Source: Vibrio sp. HB236076
GTDB lineage: Bacteria > Pseudomonadota > Gammaproteobacteria > Enterobacterales > Vibrionaceae
Length of the DNA: 64,000 bases
Reading direction: 5' to 3'
Assembly: GCF_040957575.1 (NCBI RefSeq)
Contig: NZ_CP162601.1
Coordinates: 310,001 to 374,000 of the forward strand
In this document: piece after piece, positions 34,611-44,921 of the stretch
Layout of the letters: each line of letters begins with the position of its first letter
How positions within the stretch are numbered: the stretch's first letter is position 1
Notes under the pieces: model-generated
Told to the model about the DNA's origin: nothing
Databases searched by the model: none
Seen by the model: the letters and a program-made list of their open reading frames with translations, nothing else
Translations under genes and position numbers: made by a program

Positions 34611-35363
34611 GTGGAGCTAAGTTACGAAATTCTGGTCTTTTTATTATTTGCGGCCATGCTGGCTGGCTGTATTGATGCCATTGCCGGTGGGGGAGGCTTG
34701 ATTGCGCTGCCCGCGATGTTAATGTGCGGCGTGCCCCCTGTGGCGGCGATTGCGACCAACAAGTTGGGGGGCGTCGGCGGTACTTTGTCTGCGTCGCTGC
34801 ATTTTATCAAAACCGGTGATGTTCAAATCAAAAATATGCTGGGCATGATGTCGATGACCTTTCTCGGTGCACTTATCGGTGGCATCGCTCTGACACAAAT
34901 AGACAGTAGCTTTCTGGCCGTTATTATTCCCTTTCTTTTGATCGGTTTTTCCATCTACTTTATTTTTTCGCCCAATCTTGGTGAGTTAGATCGTGAAAAG
35001 CGCATCTCTCCGCTCGCCTATACCTTTGTTATTGCGACGGTAGTGGGGTTTTATGATGGCTTTTTTGGCCCCGGAACGGGATCGTTTTTTGCTATTTCCT
35101 TAGTTTTGTTACTGGGGTTTAATCTGGTCAAAGCGACGGCCCATACTAAGGTATTGAACTTTTGTAGTAACTTTGCCGCCTTGCTGTACTTTATTTACGA
35201 TGGCCATATTTTATGGGATATCGGCGCGGTCATGTTCATTGGCCAAGTGATTGGTGCAAAAGTGGGCGCGAAACTGGTCCTGGCGAAAGGACGAATGCTG
35301 ATCAAGTTGGCCATGGTTACGGTGACTATCGGTATTTCGACCAAAATGTTGTTCTTACAATAG
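34611..35363 (+). CDS. TSUP (TauE/SafE) family permease
   Basis: A 250-residue inner-membrane protein with about eight hydrophobic helices. The N-terminal GCIDAIAGGGGLIALPAML and the second-half GFYDGFFGPGTGSFF are the duplicated signature of this family, which moves sulfonates, sulfite or organic acids. AAGGAGAC precedes a GTG start. No pathway genes lie beside it, so the substrate is unknown. Confidence 0.9.
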   Translation: MELSYEILVFLLFAAMLAGCIDAIAGGGGLIALPAMLMCGVPPVAAIATNKLGGVGGTLSASLHFIKTGDVQIKNMLGMMSMTFLGALIGGIALTQIDSSFLAVIIPFLLIGFSIYFIFSPNLGELDREKRISPLAYTFVIATVVGFYDGFFGPGTGSFFAISLVLLLGFNLVKATAHTKVLNFCSNFAALLYFIYDGHILWDIGAVMFIGQVIGAKVGAKLVLAKGRMLIKLAMVTVTIGISTKMLFLQ

Positions 35364-35397
35364 CCTGTGGCTCAGTTAAACAAAGCGTGTTTAGCTG

Positions 35398-35430
35398 TCA
35401 GTGGGGCCTATCACCCAATGGCCTCACTTG
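35398..35430 (+). terminator. Hairpin after the TSUP gene
   Basis: TCAGTGGGGCC-type arm pairs with GGCCTCACTTGA with one mismatch; no long T-run. Confidence 0.5.
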
Positions 35431-35487
35431 ACTCCCTTATATTCTATCATTGTCTATAATCAATTGAGCAAACGATGAGTGAGGTCA

Positions 35488-36606
35488 ATGATGAGAATAA
35501 TCCCGTTAATCCTGCTCTCTTTTATTGGTTTGGCACACGCCAACGAGCAAGGTCAATTTAAGAGTGATCAAGGCAATTCCCTTTTTTATCAAAGTCACGC
35601 AAGCTTTAACCAACCTTGGGCGATGACCTTTTTGCCCGATAAGCGTTTATTGGTGACAGAAAAGCCAGGTCGGCTACTCTTAGTCGAGTTAGACACATCG
35701 ACCGTACAATCGATATCGGGGTTGCCCAAAGTCGCCTATGGCGGCCAAGGCGGGCTTGGCGATATTATTCTCCACCCCAATTTTGTCGATAACCAATGGG
35801 TCTACTTTTCTTATGCCGAAGAGGATAAACAATACAAGCGCGGGGCTGCGGTAGCAAGAGCTAAGCTGGATCTCACCAGCCAACCGCCACGCTTAAATGA
35901 TGTTTCTGTCATTTGGCGACAATTTCCCAAAACATCTGGGTCGGGACATTACTCTCATCGTTTGGCCTTTGATCGCCAAGGATACTTATTTATTACCTCT
36001 GGTGACCGCCAACAACTCGAACCGGCTCAAAGCTGGCAACAAAATCTTGGCAAGGTTATCCGAGTTCATGATGACGGCAGTATTCCGCTAAACAACCCCT
36101 TTCAAGATAAAGGTGAGCTGGCCAAGAGTTTTTGGTCACTAGGCCATCGCAATGCGCTAGGTATTGCCTTTGATCAACAAGGTCGCTTATGGACTCATGA
36201 AATGGGCCCGCGTCATGGCGATGAGCTCAATTTAACTTTGGCTGGTGAGAACTATGGCTGGCCTGAGGTTTCATGGGGCGATCACTACTCGGGGCTGTCG
36301 ATTCCAGATCACGATACTCGCCCTGAGTTCCACACGCCTGAGGCCTATTGGGTGCCAACCATTGCGCCGTCGGGGTTTGTTATTTATTCCGGGCAAAGGT
36401 TCAAGGACTGGCAAGGCGATGGCTTTATTGGCGGTTTGCGTTCACAAGCCTTGATTCGCGTTGAATTTGATGGCCTACAGGCTCGTGAAGTGGAGCGTTT
36501 TGATTTGAAAAAGCGCATTCGAGAGGTAGAGCAAGGCCCGGACGGGAAAATTTGGTTATTAGAAGACAAACATGGTGGGCGGTTATTGTCGTTAGATCGC
36601 CGTTAA
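35488..36606 (+). CDS. PQQ-dependent aldose dehydrogenase-like protein (YliI family)
   Basis: A secreted six-bladed beta-propeller of about 372 residues. The signal peptide is [18 protein letters not shown]. Family stretches include [48 protein letters not shown] and the [14 protein letters not shown] metal/cofactor region. Relatives oxidise aldose sugars in the periplasm with PQQ. GAGG precedes ATG 35488; a GTG nine bases earlier is less likely. No PQQ synthesis genes are in the window. Confidence 0.88.
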   Translation: MMRIIPLILLSFIGLAHANEQGQFKSDQGNSLFYQSHASFNQPWAMTFLPDKRLLVTEKPGRLLLVELDTSTVQSISGLPKVAYGGQGGLGDIILHPNFVDNQWVYFSYAEEDKQYKRGAAVARAKLDLTSQPPRLNDVSVIWRQFPKTSGSGHYSHRLAFDRQGYLFITSGDRQQLEPAQSWQQNLGKVIRVHDDGSIPLNNPFQDKGELAKSFWSLGHRNALGIAFDQQGRLWTHEMGPRHGDELNLTLAGENYGWPEVSWGDHYSGLSIPDHDTRPEFHTPEAYWVPTIAPSGFVIYSGQRFKDWQGDGFIGGLRSQALIRVEFDGLQAREVERFDLKKRIREVEQGPDGKIWLLEDKHGGRLLSLDRR

Positions 36607-36617
36607 TAGACATAAAA

Positions 36618-36668
36618 ATAAAGCTCAGGGGACAATGCTATGTAAAGCCTTGCCCTCTGAGCTTTTTT
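36618..36668. terminator. Bidirectional terminator
   Basis: AAAGCTCAGGGG arm pairs with CCCTCTGAGCTTTTTT (one bulge) between the convergent sugar dehydrogenase and TonB-receptor genes. Confidence 0.75.
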
Positions 36669-36705
36669 CGTGTGAATAAGCGTTTAATTCACCGCTGATA
36701 CACGT

Positions 36706-38940
36706 CTACAGACGGTATTTAAAGCCGAGGTTAATAGAGCGTGGATCGCTTGAAGACACGGTTGTCCAGTTCGACACAGCATCGGCGCGATTGAGGTCAA
36801 GCAGGTTTTTGATCAGCAGCGAAGCATCCCAATTTTTGGTCTCATAGTAAGTGCCAAAGTCAAACTCGGCGTAGCCGGGCAGTTCAAAATCATAGCCATT
36901 GAGGCTCGTTGACGTTTGGCCACGAGACGATTGTGAGCGCATACCCAGCGCGTAACGCCAAGGGGTATCAGCAGGGTCGTAGCTGTTCCATACGGTAAGA
37001 GAGTTGTACGGTGTCATGTCAGCTTGCTTGCCTGGATCATCGCCGAGCATGGTGTCGTGAGCATCGGTGTACGCGTAACTGATCTGGGTATAAAACTCAG
37101 GGTTAAAGTGGTAACGAGCATTCACTTCGACACCGTGCGCGCGGAAGCTCTCACCTGAGTTTTGGTACAGAACCGTCTCGTCGTTATCGGCTGTTTCTGT
37201 GTAGGTTAAGTTGGTCTTGTTGATGTAGAACAAGGTGACTGTCGAGGTTAAGCGCTGATCAAAGAAGCTGCCCTTAAAGCCAATTTCGTAGTTATCACTT
37301 TGTTCCGGATCATAATCGACGCCATCTTGGCCGTATTGCACGATATCAGAGGTGTCGACAGGATCGTAAGATTGGCTGTACGTTGCGAACAAGTTGACAT
37401 CGTTATTTAGGCGATAAATGACACCAGCATCATAACTGAAGTGATAGAAGTTCTGCTCAAAATCCCCTGAATTGGATTGTTCTTTACCATTGAAATCAAG
37501 ATAACCCAGTCCTAATGCCAGGGTAAAGTCGCCGATGGTGACGCGATCTTTGAGGTAAATATTCAGATCGCGATCTGTGGTTGGCGTTAAATCGACATCT
37601 TTGAGTGAGCTTGGCATTGCCGAGTACATTTGATCGCTTGGGTCTGAGACGCTAATGGTGTAGTTACCCAGTGCGTCGGCGTTGTCTTGGAAACTGCGAG
37701 CAGTGCGGATTTCTGCACGTCGCAAGTTGACGCCAAATAAGACGTGGTGATCAAGGTTTGCTAAGGTGAATTGGCCTTCGGTATTAATGTCCGCTAAGTA
37801 GTAAGTGTCGTCGCTTTTTGAGTAAGCCCATTTGCGCTCTAGCGTGGTGTCACCAATGCTGTTGCCAAGCGCTGAGCTATTACTGACATACAGGGTTTGC
37901 CCCTCGGCTTCGGTGCGAACATACGAAGCAATACCATTGATGCTCCAGTTTGGATTCAATTGGTGTTCAACCGAAAGCTCTGCGGTTTTCATGGTTGTGG
38001 TTGACACATCTAACGGGCTGCCGTAATCGTAGCTGCGGTCGGCAAATGAACCGACTGAGCCTGTGGTCGATCCTAAGCTGCCGTTGATGAAGTTACTGCC
38101 AAAGTAGCCGTCAGTCCAACCACTTCCGCCCTGGCGTTCTTGATCTTTGTACTCAAAACGCGGCGTAATACGCGTATGATCACCGATTTTAAACGTCAAC
38201 GATGTATCGATCAGCACATCGTCATTGCCGTGGTGATCTTGGTAATCTTCGCCATCAGGTGAAACTTGGGCGATCAAGCGATACAAAACATCGTCGTACT
38301 CACCGAGTGGGCCAGTCGAGTCAAAATCCATCACCAATTGGTTGCGGTCAAAATAGCCGACATCGCTGGCGGCAAAAGAGCGAGTGCGCAGACCAAAAGT
38401 GGTTTGAGCATCTTCTTGGGGTTTTTTGGTGATAGAGTTGATGACACCACCGGCAATCCCGCTGCCGTAGAGCATGCTATCTGCGCCACTTAGAAAAGTC
38501 ACAGATTCTAAGTTGTACGTATTAGGCAGTAGTGAACCTGTGCCGACATAGAAGGCTTGAAGGTTGCGTAAACCATTGGTCATAAAGGTGTTGATATTGG
38601 TTTGAATACCGCGGTGGTAAACAAACCTCGGCGCAGAATATTCCCAGTTAAACCCAGCTTGATAAGCGGCGACATCGCGAGTATCGGTTGCGGCCATATC
38701 GCTGATTTCTTCTTTCGAGACTAAGGCAATGGAACGCCCAGTGTCTTTAAGAGAAAGGCTCATCTTAGTGGCGGTGTTATCAATATCGTGTAAACCGTCT
38801 CCAGAGCGACCGATAACCTCGATAGTGTCAGTCTCATTGCTGTTGTCTTCAGCAAAAGCGAGAGGGGCCCAAGCGCTCAGCAGGGCACTACTGACAGCGA
38901 TACTAAGGCGGGTTTTAGAAAAAGAGGGAATTAACTGCAC
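36706..38940 (-). CDS. TonB-dependent siderophore receptor
   Basis: A 744-residue outer-membrane gated pore. The signal peptide is followed by a TonB-box-like DTIEVIGR, a plug domain (residues about 55-210: KDTGRSIALVSKEEISDMAATD, NLESVTFLSGADSMLYGSGIAGGVINSI) and a 22-strand-type barrel ending in INLGFKYRL with a terminal aromatic/Leu pattern. It starts with GTG after AAAGGAAATAAA. It is divergent from a siderophore ABC importer across a Fur-box-like region, so ferric-siderophore uptake is nearly certain. The specific ligand is not; a catecholate is suggested by the VctP/FatB-type partner. Confidence 0.93.
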   Translation of the reverse strand: MQLIPSFSKTRLSIAVSSALLSAWAPLAFAEDNSNETDTIEVIGRSGDGLHDIDNTATKMSLSLKDTGRSIALVSKEEISDMAATDTRDVAAYQAGFNWEYSAPRFVYHRGIQTNINTFMTNGLRNLQAFYVGTGSLLPNTYNLESVTFLSGADSMLYGSGIAGGVINSITKKPQEDAQTTFGLRTRSFAASDVGYFDRNQLVMDFDSTGPLGEYDDVLYRLIAQVSPDGEDYQDHHGNDDVLIDTSLTFKIGDHTRITPRFEYKDQERQGGSGWTDGYFGSNFINGSLGSTTGSVGSFADRSYDYGSPLDVSTTTMKTAELSVEHQLNPNWSINGIASYVRTEAEGQTLYVSNSSALGNSIGDTTLERKWAYSKSDDTYYLADINTEGQFTLANLDHHVLFGVNLRRAEIRTARSFQDNADALGNYTISVSDPSDQMYSAMPSSLKDVDLTPTTDRDLNIYLKDRVTIGDFTLALGLGYLDFNGKEQSNSGDFEQNFYHFSYDAGVIYRLNNDVNLFATYSQSYDPVDTSDIVQYGQDGVDYDPEQSDNYEIGFKGSFFDQRLTSTVTLFYINKTNLTYTETADNDETVLYQNSGESFRAHGVEVNARYHFNPEFYTQISYAYTDAHDTMLGDDPGKQADMTPYNSLTVWNSYDPADTPWRYALGMRSQSSRGQTSTSLNGYDFELPGYAEFDFGTYYETKNWDASLLIKNLLDLNRADAVSNWTTVSSSDPRSINLGFKYRL

Positions 38941-39041
38941 TTTATTTCCTTTATTTACTCAATCATGACGGCCTGCGTCGTTGTTGTATTCCAACTCATA
39001 AACTGCCAAATATTGCGTTACAGGCAGAATGAAAAACATAT

Positions 39042-39110
39042 AATTATTATTGATAATGATATTGGGATTGATTATCATTCGAGCGCATTATATGTAAATC
39101 ATTCTCACTT
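39042..39110. promoter_or_regulatory. Fur-box-like divergent control region
   Basis: TTATTGATAATGAT, GATTATCATT and a third AATCATTCTC-like word cluster between the receptor and the binding-protein gene. These match the GATAATGAT/ATCATTATC half-sites of Fur boxes. Iron repression of both directions is inferred. Confidence 0.8.
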
Positions 39111-39218
39111 ACAACAAAAAGTTCATTAAAATCGATAAATTGTTGAGTGAACATTCAATTGGCAAATGAAAAGTGTCGAGTGGCACTGAGCTTCAGGGCT
39201 AAAAAGGTTAGAAAGAGT

Positions 39219-40121
39219 ATGTTTAAGGCTTTTCAGGCGATTTTTGGGGCACTTGTGCTGACGGTTTCTTTGTCTGCTTATGGACAAACCATGACGATTA
39301 CTACGGCAAAGGGCGAGCAAACCTTGGCAGGGAAACCCGAGACCATGGTGGTGTTTGACTTGCTTTCGTTAGATACATTAGACGCGCTAGGGGTAACACT
39401 GAAAGCCAAACCCAATAATTTAAAATTGGACTATATCGATAATTTTGTCGCTAATCCCGTCAGTATCGGTACATCTTCTCAACCTAATTACGAAAATATC
39501 GTTAAGATGAACCCCGACTTAATTGTCGTTGGGGGCGGTTCTTCTCGTTTGATGAAGCCGTTATCGGCCATTGCGCCGACGATAGACATGTACGTGAGTA
39601 GTGGTGATTATGTTGCGCAAATGTTGTCTCGTTTGGAAAACTTTGCTCTTATCACAGCAACACAAGAACGTGGTGAGCAACTCAAACAGGCATTTTTAAG
39701 CAAACTTACCCAAGCTCAAAGCGCCGTTCAGGGAAAGGGAAAAACGCTGATTGTGATGACTAATGGCAATAAATTGTCGACATTTGGTTTGAAATCTCGT
39801 TTTGGCTGGCTGTTTAGTGATGTTGGTTTAGTGCCGGCAATGACCAATATCGATCCTAAAAGTCACGGTGAAAGCATTTCATTTGAATACATTGCTAAGG
39901 TCGACCCCGATTATCTGCTCGTGGTGGATCGCGCCGCGGCAATTGGCCGTCAAAGTCAGGCAGCGGCAGTGACTTTAGATACCCCGCTGGTCAAGCAAAC
40001 GAAGGCGGGTAAAGCGGGGAACATCATTTACCTAACTCCAGGCCCGGCTTACGTTACGGGTTCGGCTTATCAAGGTATGAACACCGTTTTGGACGAGCTG
40101 ATAGCGGCCTACGGCGACTGA
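39219..40121 (+). CDS. Siderophore ABC importer, periplasmic binding protein (VctP/FatB-like)
   Basis: A 300-residue class III binding protein. The signal peptide MFKAFQAIFGALVLTVSLSAYG precedes GKPETMVVFDLLSLDTLDALG, VSIGTSSQPNYENIVKMNPDLIVVG and DPDYLLVVDR, which are features of the FatB/YclQ/VctP group that bind catecholate siderophores. ATG 39219 is the signal-peptide start; an upstream frame is not used. First gene of a four-gene operon with two permeases and an ATPase. Confidence 0.9.
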   Translation: MFKAFQAIFGALVLTVSLSAYGQTMTITTAKGEQTLAGKPETMVVFDLLSLDTLDALGVTLKAKPNNLKLDYIDNFVANPVSIGTSSQPNYENIVKMNPDLIVVGGGSSRLMKPLSAIAPTIDMYVSSGDYVAQMLSRLENFALITATQERGEQLKQAFLSKLTQAQSAVQGKGKTLIVMTNGNKLSTFGLKSRFGWLFSDVGLVPAMTNIDPKSHGESISFEYIAKVDPDYLLVVDRAAAIGRQSQAAAVTLDTPLVKQTKAGKAGNIIYLTPGPAYVTGSAYQGMNTVLDELIAAYGD

Positions 40122-40124
40122 TCA

Positions 40125-41063
40125 ATGGCCTACCCTTTGATGATTATCTCACTGCTGATCCTCTCAGCAGTGAGTCTTATTATTGGTAGTGGTGACTTAC
40201 TCACAACGACCACTCAGGCACAGCAATTATTGTGGCTCAGTCGTTGGCCGCGTACCGCCGCCGTGATATTAACGGGCGTTTGCATGACCATTTGCGGGGT
40301 AATCATGCAACTGTTGGTACGCAATCGCTTTGTTGAGCCAAGCACTACCGGTACCACTGAGGCAAGTATGATTGGCTTGTTAATTGCGGCCGTTTGGTTT
40401 CCTGAGTGGCCAGTCCTTGCCAAAATGACCTTAGCGTCCGTTTGTGCATTGGCGGGGTTGATGATTTTTTTGCTCCTCACTCGTCGCTTGCCGCGCTCTC
40501 AGCCTTTGTTAATCCCATTAGTTGGGTTGATTTATGGCGGGATCTTGGGCGCTGTGGCCACGTATTTTGCTTTTCAAACGGAATTGTTGCAGTACCTCAG
40601 CATTTGGATGACAGGTGAGTTCTCCGGTGTGATTGCCGGTCGCTATGAGTTGTTGTGGTTGGCTGGCGCCTTTGCCTTGCTCAGTTATTTGGTGGCGGAT
40701 CAATTTACTATCGCAGGATTTGGGCAGCAGGCCAGCCAAAGCTTGGGGCTAAACTACCACTCCATTGTCGCTCTTGGCGTCGCGACAGTGGCGATTTGTT
40801 CGAGTTTGGTGGTGGTGACCGTGGGGATGTTACCCTTTATTGGTTTGATCGTGCCTAACTTAGTGTCGAGGTGGATGGGCGATAACTTACGCCAAACCTT
40901 GCCGATGGTCGCAGGTGTTGGTGCCATATTTACCCTGGTCGCCGATATTCTCGGGCGCGTATTGCGCTATCCCTACGAAATCCCAGCAGGCACTATTTTT
41001 GGTGCACTTGGTGCGGTCGTGTTTTTGTGGTTACTGTTTCAAGGTCGACAGCATGATAAATAA
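40125..41063 (+). CDS. Siderophore ABC importer, permease 1
   Basis: A 312-residue FecCD-family permease with about nine helices. WPRTAAVILTGVCMTICGVIMQ and MLPFIGLIVPNLVSRWMG are the family signature and the coupling-helix region. It begins 3 bases after the binding-protein gene and overlaps the next permease. Confidence 0.92.
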   Translation: MAYPLMIISLLILSAVSLIIGSGDLLTTTTQAQQLLWLSRWPRTAAVILTGVCMTICGVIMQLLVRNRFVEPSTTGTTEASMIGLLIAAVWFPEWPVLAKMTLASVCALAGLMIFLLLTRRLPRSQPLLIPLVGLIYGGILGAVATYFAFQTELLQYLSIWMTGEFSGVIAGRYELLWLAGAFALLSYLVADQFTIAGFGQQASQSLGLNYHSIVALGVATVAICSSLVVVTVGMLPFIGLIVPNLVSRWMGDNLRQTLPMVAGVGAIFTLVADILGRVLRYPYEIPAGTIFGALGAVVFLWLLFQGRQHDK

Positions 41064-41997
41064 ACCTTTGTGTTATCTGGCCTTCGCTTTGGTGCTGGTT
41101 GTGACTGGCTTACTGTTTTGGGATCTTGATAGCCACTACGCGTTTATTCTGTCACTGAGAGCGGTGAAGCTTGGTGGCTTGGTGGTGGTCGGTGCGTCGG
41201 TGGGAATTGCAACGCTGTTATTTCAAACCATTAGTAATAACCGAGTACTCACCCCGTCGATTATGGGCTTTGATGCCTTGTATTTATTGCTGCAAACTTG
41301 CTTCATCTTTGCGCTAAGTGGCTTGAGTTATGCGCATTTCTCAGACGTTGGGCTATTTACTCTCAATACCCTTGCCATGCTGGTGGCGTCGGTGATCTTG
41401 TTTACTGTGGTACTCAAAAAGACTCGCCATGATATTCAATTGATGATTCTCGTTGGGGTGATCTTTTCACTGGCTTTTCGTTCCTTTTCGACTTTCATTC
41501 AGCGCCTGATAGACCCTTCTGAGTTTGCCATTTTGCAAAGTGTCATGTTTGCCGATTTTGGCAGTATTGATCGCCTACAATTAGGGCTTGCCACTGTACT
41601 ACTGTTCGGGGTTATTCTTTGGCTGTGGCGCTGTTGTTTACTGTTGGATCTCATGTTGCTAGGGCGAAATGCGGTGCAATCTTTGGGCGTTAATTACGAT
41701 CGCTTACAGTTTGCCACCCTGTGCGTAATCGCGTTACTGGTGTCGGTGTCTACCGCGTTGGTCGGGCCGATCACTTTCTTGGGTCTGCTTGTGTCGGCTT
41801 TGACGCACAGCCTGATGAAAACCCATCGTCACGCCTTATTACTGCCGGCGTCTGCGATGATTTCCGCCTTGGTTCTTTTACTAGGGCAAGCTTTGTTCGA
41901 GCGCGTTTTATCGCAACAATCGACGTTAGGAGTTGTGATTGAGTTTATAGGCGGTGTGCTGTTTTTATTGCTGTTGGCAAGAGGAAAAATTCAATGA
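41053..41997 (+). CDS. Siderophore ABC importer, permease 2
   Basis: A 314-residue FecCD-family permease that pairs with permease 1. The LRAVKLGGLVVVGASVGIATLLFQT segment and VGPITFLGLLVSAL coupling region are visible. ATG 41053 overlaps the previous gene by 11 bases, giving translational coupling; a longer frame from 40915 is a shadow of the previous gene. Confidence 0.9.
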   Translation: MINKPLCYLAFALVLVVTGLLFWDLDSHYAFILSLRAVKLGGLVVVGASVGIATLLFQTISNNRVLTPSIMGFDALYLLLQTCFIFALSGLSYAHFSDVGLFTLNTLAMLVASVILFTVVLKKTRHDIQLMILVGVIFSLAFRSFSTFIQRLIDPSEFAILQSVMFADFGSIDRLQLGLATVLLFGVILWLWRCCLLLDLMLLGRNAVQSLGVNYDRLQFATLCVIALLVSVSTALVGPITFLGLLVSALTHSLMKTHRHALLLPASAMISALVLLLGQALFERVLSQQSTLGVVIEFIGGVLFLLLLARGKIQ

Positions 41998-42749
41998 TTT
42001 CTATCGATAAACTTACGCACTCTATTGGCGGTAACGTCATTTTAGACAAGGTGAGTCTTGTGCTGCCAAAAGGCAAAGTAACCGCCTTAATTGGCCCGAA
42101 TGGGGCGGGCAAGTCGACCTTACTGCATATTTTGGCTCGGCAAACGAAGCGCCAACAAGGTTCAATTAAGCTCGATGGCACTGAGATCAGTGAGATTAAA
42201 CATCAAGACATGGCGTTGAAAATGGCGGTCGTTGCGCAGGAAAGCGGCGTATCGAGTCGCTTAACAGTGGAAGATTTGGTGACGTTTGGGCGTTGGCCAC
42301 ATCATCAAGGCCGACCGACAGAGAAAGACCGTGATGCCGTTCAGCAAGCGATGAGCTTGTTTGATTTGAACGAACTTGCAGCGCGTTATCTCGATGAAAT
42401 ATCCGGTGGCCAAAAGCAACGTGCGTTTGTCGCGATGGCTTATGCGCAAGACACCGATTGGCTTTTACTTGATGAGCCGCTGAACAACCTTGATATTCAC
42501 CATGCAAGGTCATTAATGCGCCAATTGAGAAGACTGGCTGACCAAGAAGGGAAAAGTATTGTTATCGTTATTCACGACTTAAATTACGCTTTGGCGAATG
42601 CCGATCACTTTGTCGCGATCAAAGAGGGCAAGCTTGCCTTTGCCGGTCCGACGTCACAAGTGGCAACGTCTTGCGCGTTATCGGAATTATATCAGTCAGA
42701 CATTGAGATTATCGAGCAAGGTGGTAAGCGCTTTGCTTATCACCATTAG
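41994..42749 (+). CDS. Siderophore ABC importer, ATPase
   Basis: A 251-residue ABC ATPase with Walker A GPNGAGKST, signature ISGGQKQRAFVAMA, Walker B DWLLLDEPLNNLD and the switch His (IVIHDLNYAL). It overlaps the second permease by 4 bases and completes the importer. Confidence 0.95.
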   Translation: MISIDKLTHSIGGNVILDKVSLVLPKGKVTALIGPNGAGKSTLLHILARQTKRQQGSIKLDGTEISEIKHQDMALKMAVVAQESGVSSRLTVEDLVTFGRWPHHQGRPTEKDRDAVQQAMSLFDLNELAARYLDEISGGQKQRAFVAMAYAQDTDWLLLDEPLNNLDIHHARSLMRQLRRLADQEGKSIVIVIHDLNYALANADHFVAIKEGKLAFAGPTSQVATSCALSELYQSDIEIIEQGGKRFAYHH

Positions 42750-42824
42750 ACGTATCGATTGGGTCCAATGATGATGTCTGAGCGAGAATATGCCAATAGG
42801 TTAGTCAGCACTTACCACTTGTTA

Positions 42825-43202
42825 TCATTTATTCAAGGTGGCAAAAAAATCTAAATTCAGCGCAATGGGCTGACCCAACCAAGCGACTAAGTCAGTGTGG
42901 TCTTTCATGTTGTCACCAGTTACCGCATGGATCATGATGGTCAATCCTTGTCGATTCGCATCTAGCCAAGGGATGACACTCTCAAACTGTTCACCCGTTA
43001 CCGTCAACTGGCAGCTCCAGCATGGGTGAGGGCCTACTAACTTGAGATGAAAATTACCCGCGTGTAAGTCAAACTGGTTTACCGCTGCATCACATAACGC
43101 TCGGGCTTGCTCTGTGCTGTCGGCATCGTAGTAAACGTGGGCGTGGTAGCGGTCATAGTGCTTAGGGTCGTTAAATTTTTCAATTGTGTTGGATATGGTC
43201 AC
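42825..43202 (-). CDS. DOPA 4,5-dioxygenase-family protein
   Basis: A 125-residue protein with YHAHVYYD near residue 20, VGPHPCWSCQ near 57 and MIHAVTGDNMKDHTDLVAWLG at the C-terminal half. Family members are small extradiol-type dioxygenases; here the conserved His residues are present. Its place beside a catecholate-type siderophore locus makes a role in catechol handling attractive, but this is inference. Confidence 0.85.
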   Translation of the reverse strand: MTISNTIEKFNDPKHYDRYHAHVYYDADSTEQARALCDAAVNQFDLHAGNFHLKLVGPHPCWSCQLTVTGEQFESVIPWLDANRQGLTIMIHAVTGDNMKDHTDLVAWLGQPIALNLDFFATLNK

Positions 43203-43315
43203 TGGTGGTATTACCGTGTTGAATGTTTTGGTGGCATTCTATCACCATATGAACTGACTAGGGAGCCAAGGTCACTCTCCGTGTGACCATTTAGTGCGTT
43301 CTAATCACCACGAGA

Positions 43316-44548
43316 TCAATCTAGATGTTGCTGAGCCTGTTGTTTTGGGCTTGCTAACCAGCCCGAGATACAACAAAGTAATCCCATGGCAACAAACAGG
43401 TACAAAGGTATCTGCCAAGACGCAGACCAATCGTGTAGCGACCCAATAACCACAGGGCCAATCGCGGCCAATGTGTAACCCAAAAATTGCGACATCCCCG
43501 ACAGTGCAGCAGCGTGGCGTGCACTGTTTGCCCTTAGGCTGACAAAAGACAGCCCAAGTATATAACTCATACTGACGCCAAATCCGAATACAAAAGCCCA
43601 CACCCCAGACCAATTGGGCAAATAAAGCCACCCTAAAATACTGACGACGCCTAAGCTTGTTGCAATCATACAAAGGCGACGATGGCTGCCTAAACGGCTG
43701 ATAAAAGGAGCCAGAAGTAAAGAGGGCAAGGCGCCAGCGAGTTGCATATAGCCTTGGTACAAACCAGCAGTGGTATCGGTGTAACCGTAATCAACCAAGA
43801 TAGCGGGTACCCAGGCAAGCACGCTGTAATTGAACAAGGAGTTGAGCGCTAAAAAACTGCCCACTTGCCAGGCTTCGAGCGAGCGCCATACGTTAACGGT
43901 TTGCGCATTGGTGTTTGAGCGGGTGTGATTGGGCAATAACCTTGAAAAACCGATCAGTAAGGGTAAAAGGATAAAGGCACATTGACAGAGCAATGAGAAA
44001 CTCCAACTGCTCAGCCCCATCTCGGTATTTCTCGATTGAGCCCAGCTATCAATAGGCACCGCCATGCTGGCCATCACAAAGCCGCCAATACTCATCATCA
44101 GTACGTAGAGTGAGGTCAGTTGCACGACTTTATTGGCAAACTCACGTTTGAGTAAACTGGGCAGCAACACATTACCAACCGCGACTCCGATACCGATTAG
44201 GATGGCGCCGAGATACAAGGTTGATAAATTTCCCCACGAGCGTACCAACATACCGATGGCAATCAACAATGCACCCATAGTCAAGATTCGCTCTAGCGAA
44301 AAGTAACGCGTTAACCAAGACGCAACAGGTGCAAATAATGCGAAAGCTAATAAAGGCAAACTGGTGATGAGCCCGGTTTGGGAACTGTTCAAGTGCAGGG
44401 TGTCGCTGATCCGCTCAAGTAATGGAGGCACACCGGTAACCGGCCCTCGTAAGTTTAATGAAATGAGAAAAATGAAGGCCAGCAACCAAGCGGCCTTTGA
44501 TTGACTTAGGCGTGCTATTCGTGAAGCACTTGAAGAAGACGTGGTCAT
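43316..44548 (-). CDS. CynX/NimT-family MFS transporter
   Basis: A 410-residue major facilitator with 12 predicted helices. The N-terminal LNLRGPVTGVPPLLERI and the LGLSFVSLRANSARHAAALSGMSQFLGY region are typical of the CynX/NimT group (cyanate or nitroimidazole-related carriers and relatives). The substrate here is unknown. It stands as a single transcription unit. Confidence 0.87.
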   Translation of the reverse strand: MTTSSSSASRIARLSQSKAAWLLAFIFLISLNLRGPVTGVPPLLERISDTLHLNSSQTGLITSLPLLAFALFAPVASWLTRYFSLERILTMGALLIAIGMLVRSWGNLSTLYLGAILIGIGVAVGNVLLPSLLKREFANKVVQLTSLYVLMMSIGGFVMASMAVPIDSWAQSRNTEMGLSSWSFSLLCQCAFILLPLLIGFSRLLPNHTRSNTNAQTVNVWRSLEAWQVGSFLALNSLFNYSVLAWVPAILVDYGYTDTTAGLYQGYMQLAGALPSLLLAPFISRLGSHRRLCMIATSLGVVSILGWLYLPNWSGVWAFVFGFGVSMSYILGLSFVSLRANSARHAAALSGMSQFLGYTLAAIGPVVIGSLHDWSASWQIPLYLFVAMGLLCCISGWLASPKQQAQQHLD

Positions 44549-44921
44549 AGCGGTCCTGTGATGATGGCATTAATAGGTGTCGGGATGAGTATATCGGATT
44601 TCCATAAAATGCCTAGGGGAAAGAGGCAGTCTCAGCACGCCCTTTAAGATCGCGGCATCATAACTCATTTGGTCGGTGCGGTTTTTGATTGTCTTCGCGA
44701 GACACCGCCGGCACGGACTGTGACGCCGGTCTTCACAATCAGGGTTTTGGTTAACCTTTACAGTAGAACGGTTATTGTTCAAAGAGAACCATTTTCATAT
44801 TCTATTAAAATATCAATACTTTCCATAACTCCATCATCAATCATTTTATCTAACACACGATGGCGTTAGTGACCAAGGACAAGGGCATGAAAGGGCTATA
44901 CATCGGGCTCAAAGACAAACC
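44549..44921. other. Intergenic region before the EAL gene
   Basis: 373 bp with short frames only. It should hold divergent promoters for the MFS and EAL genes. No clear operator is seen. Confidence 0.4.
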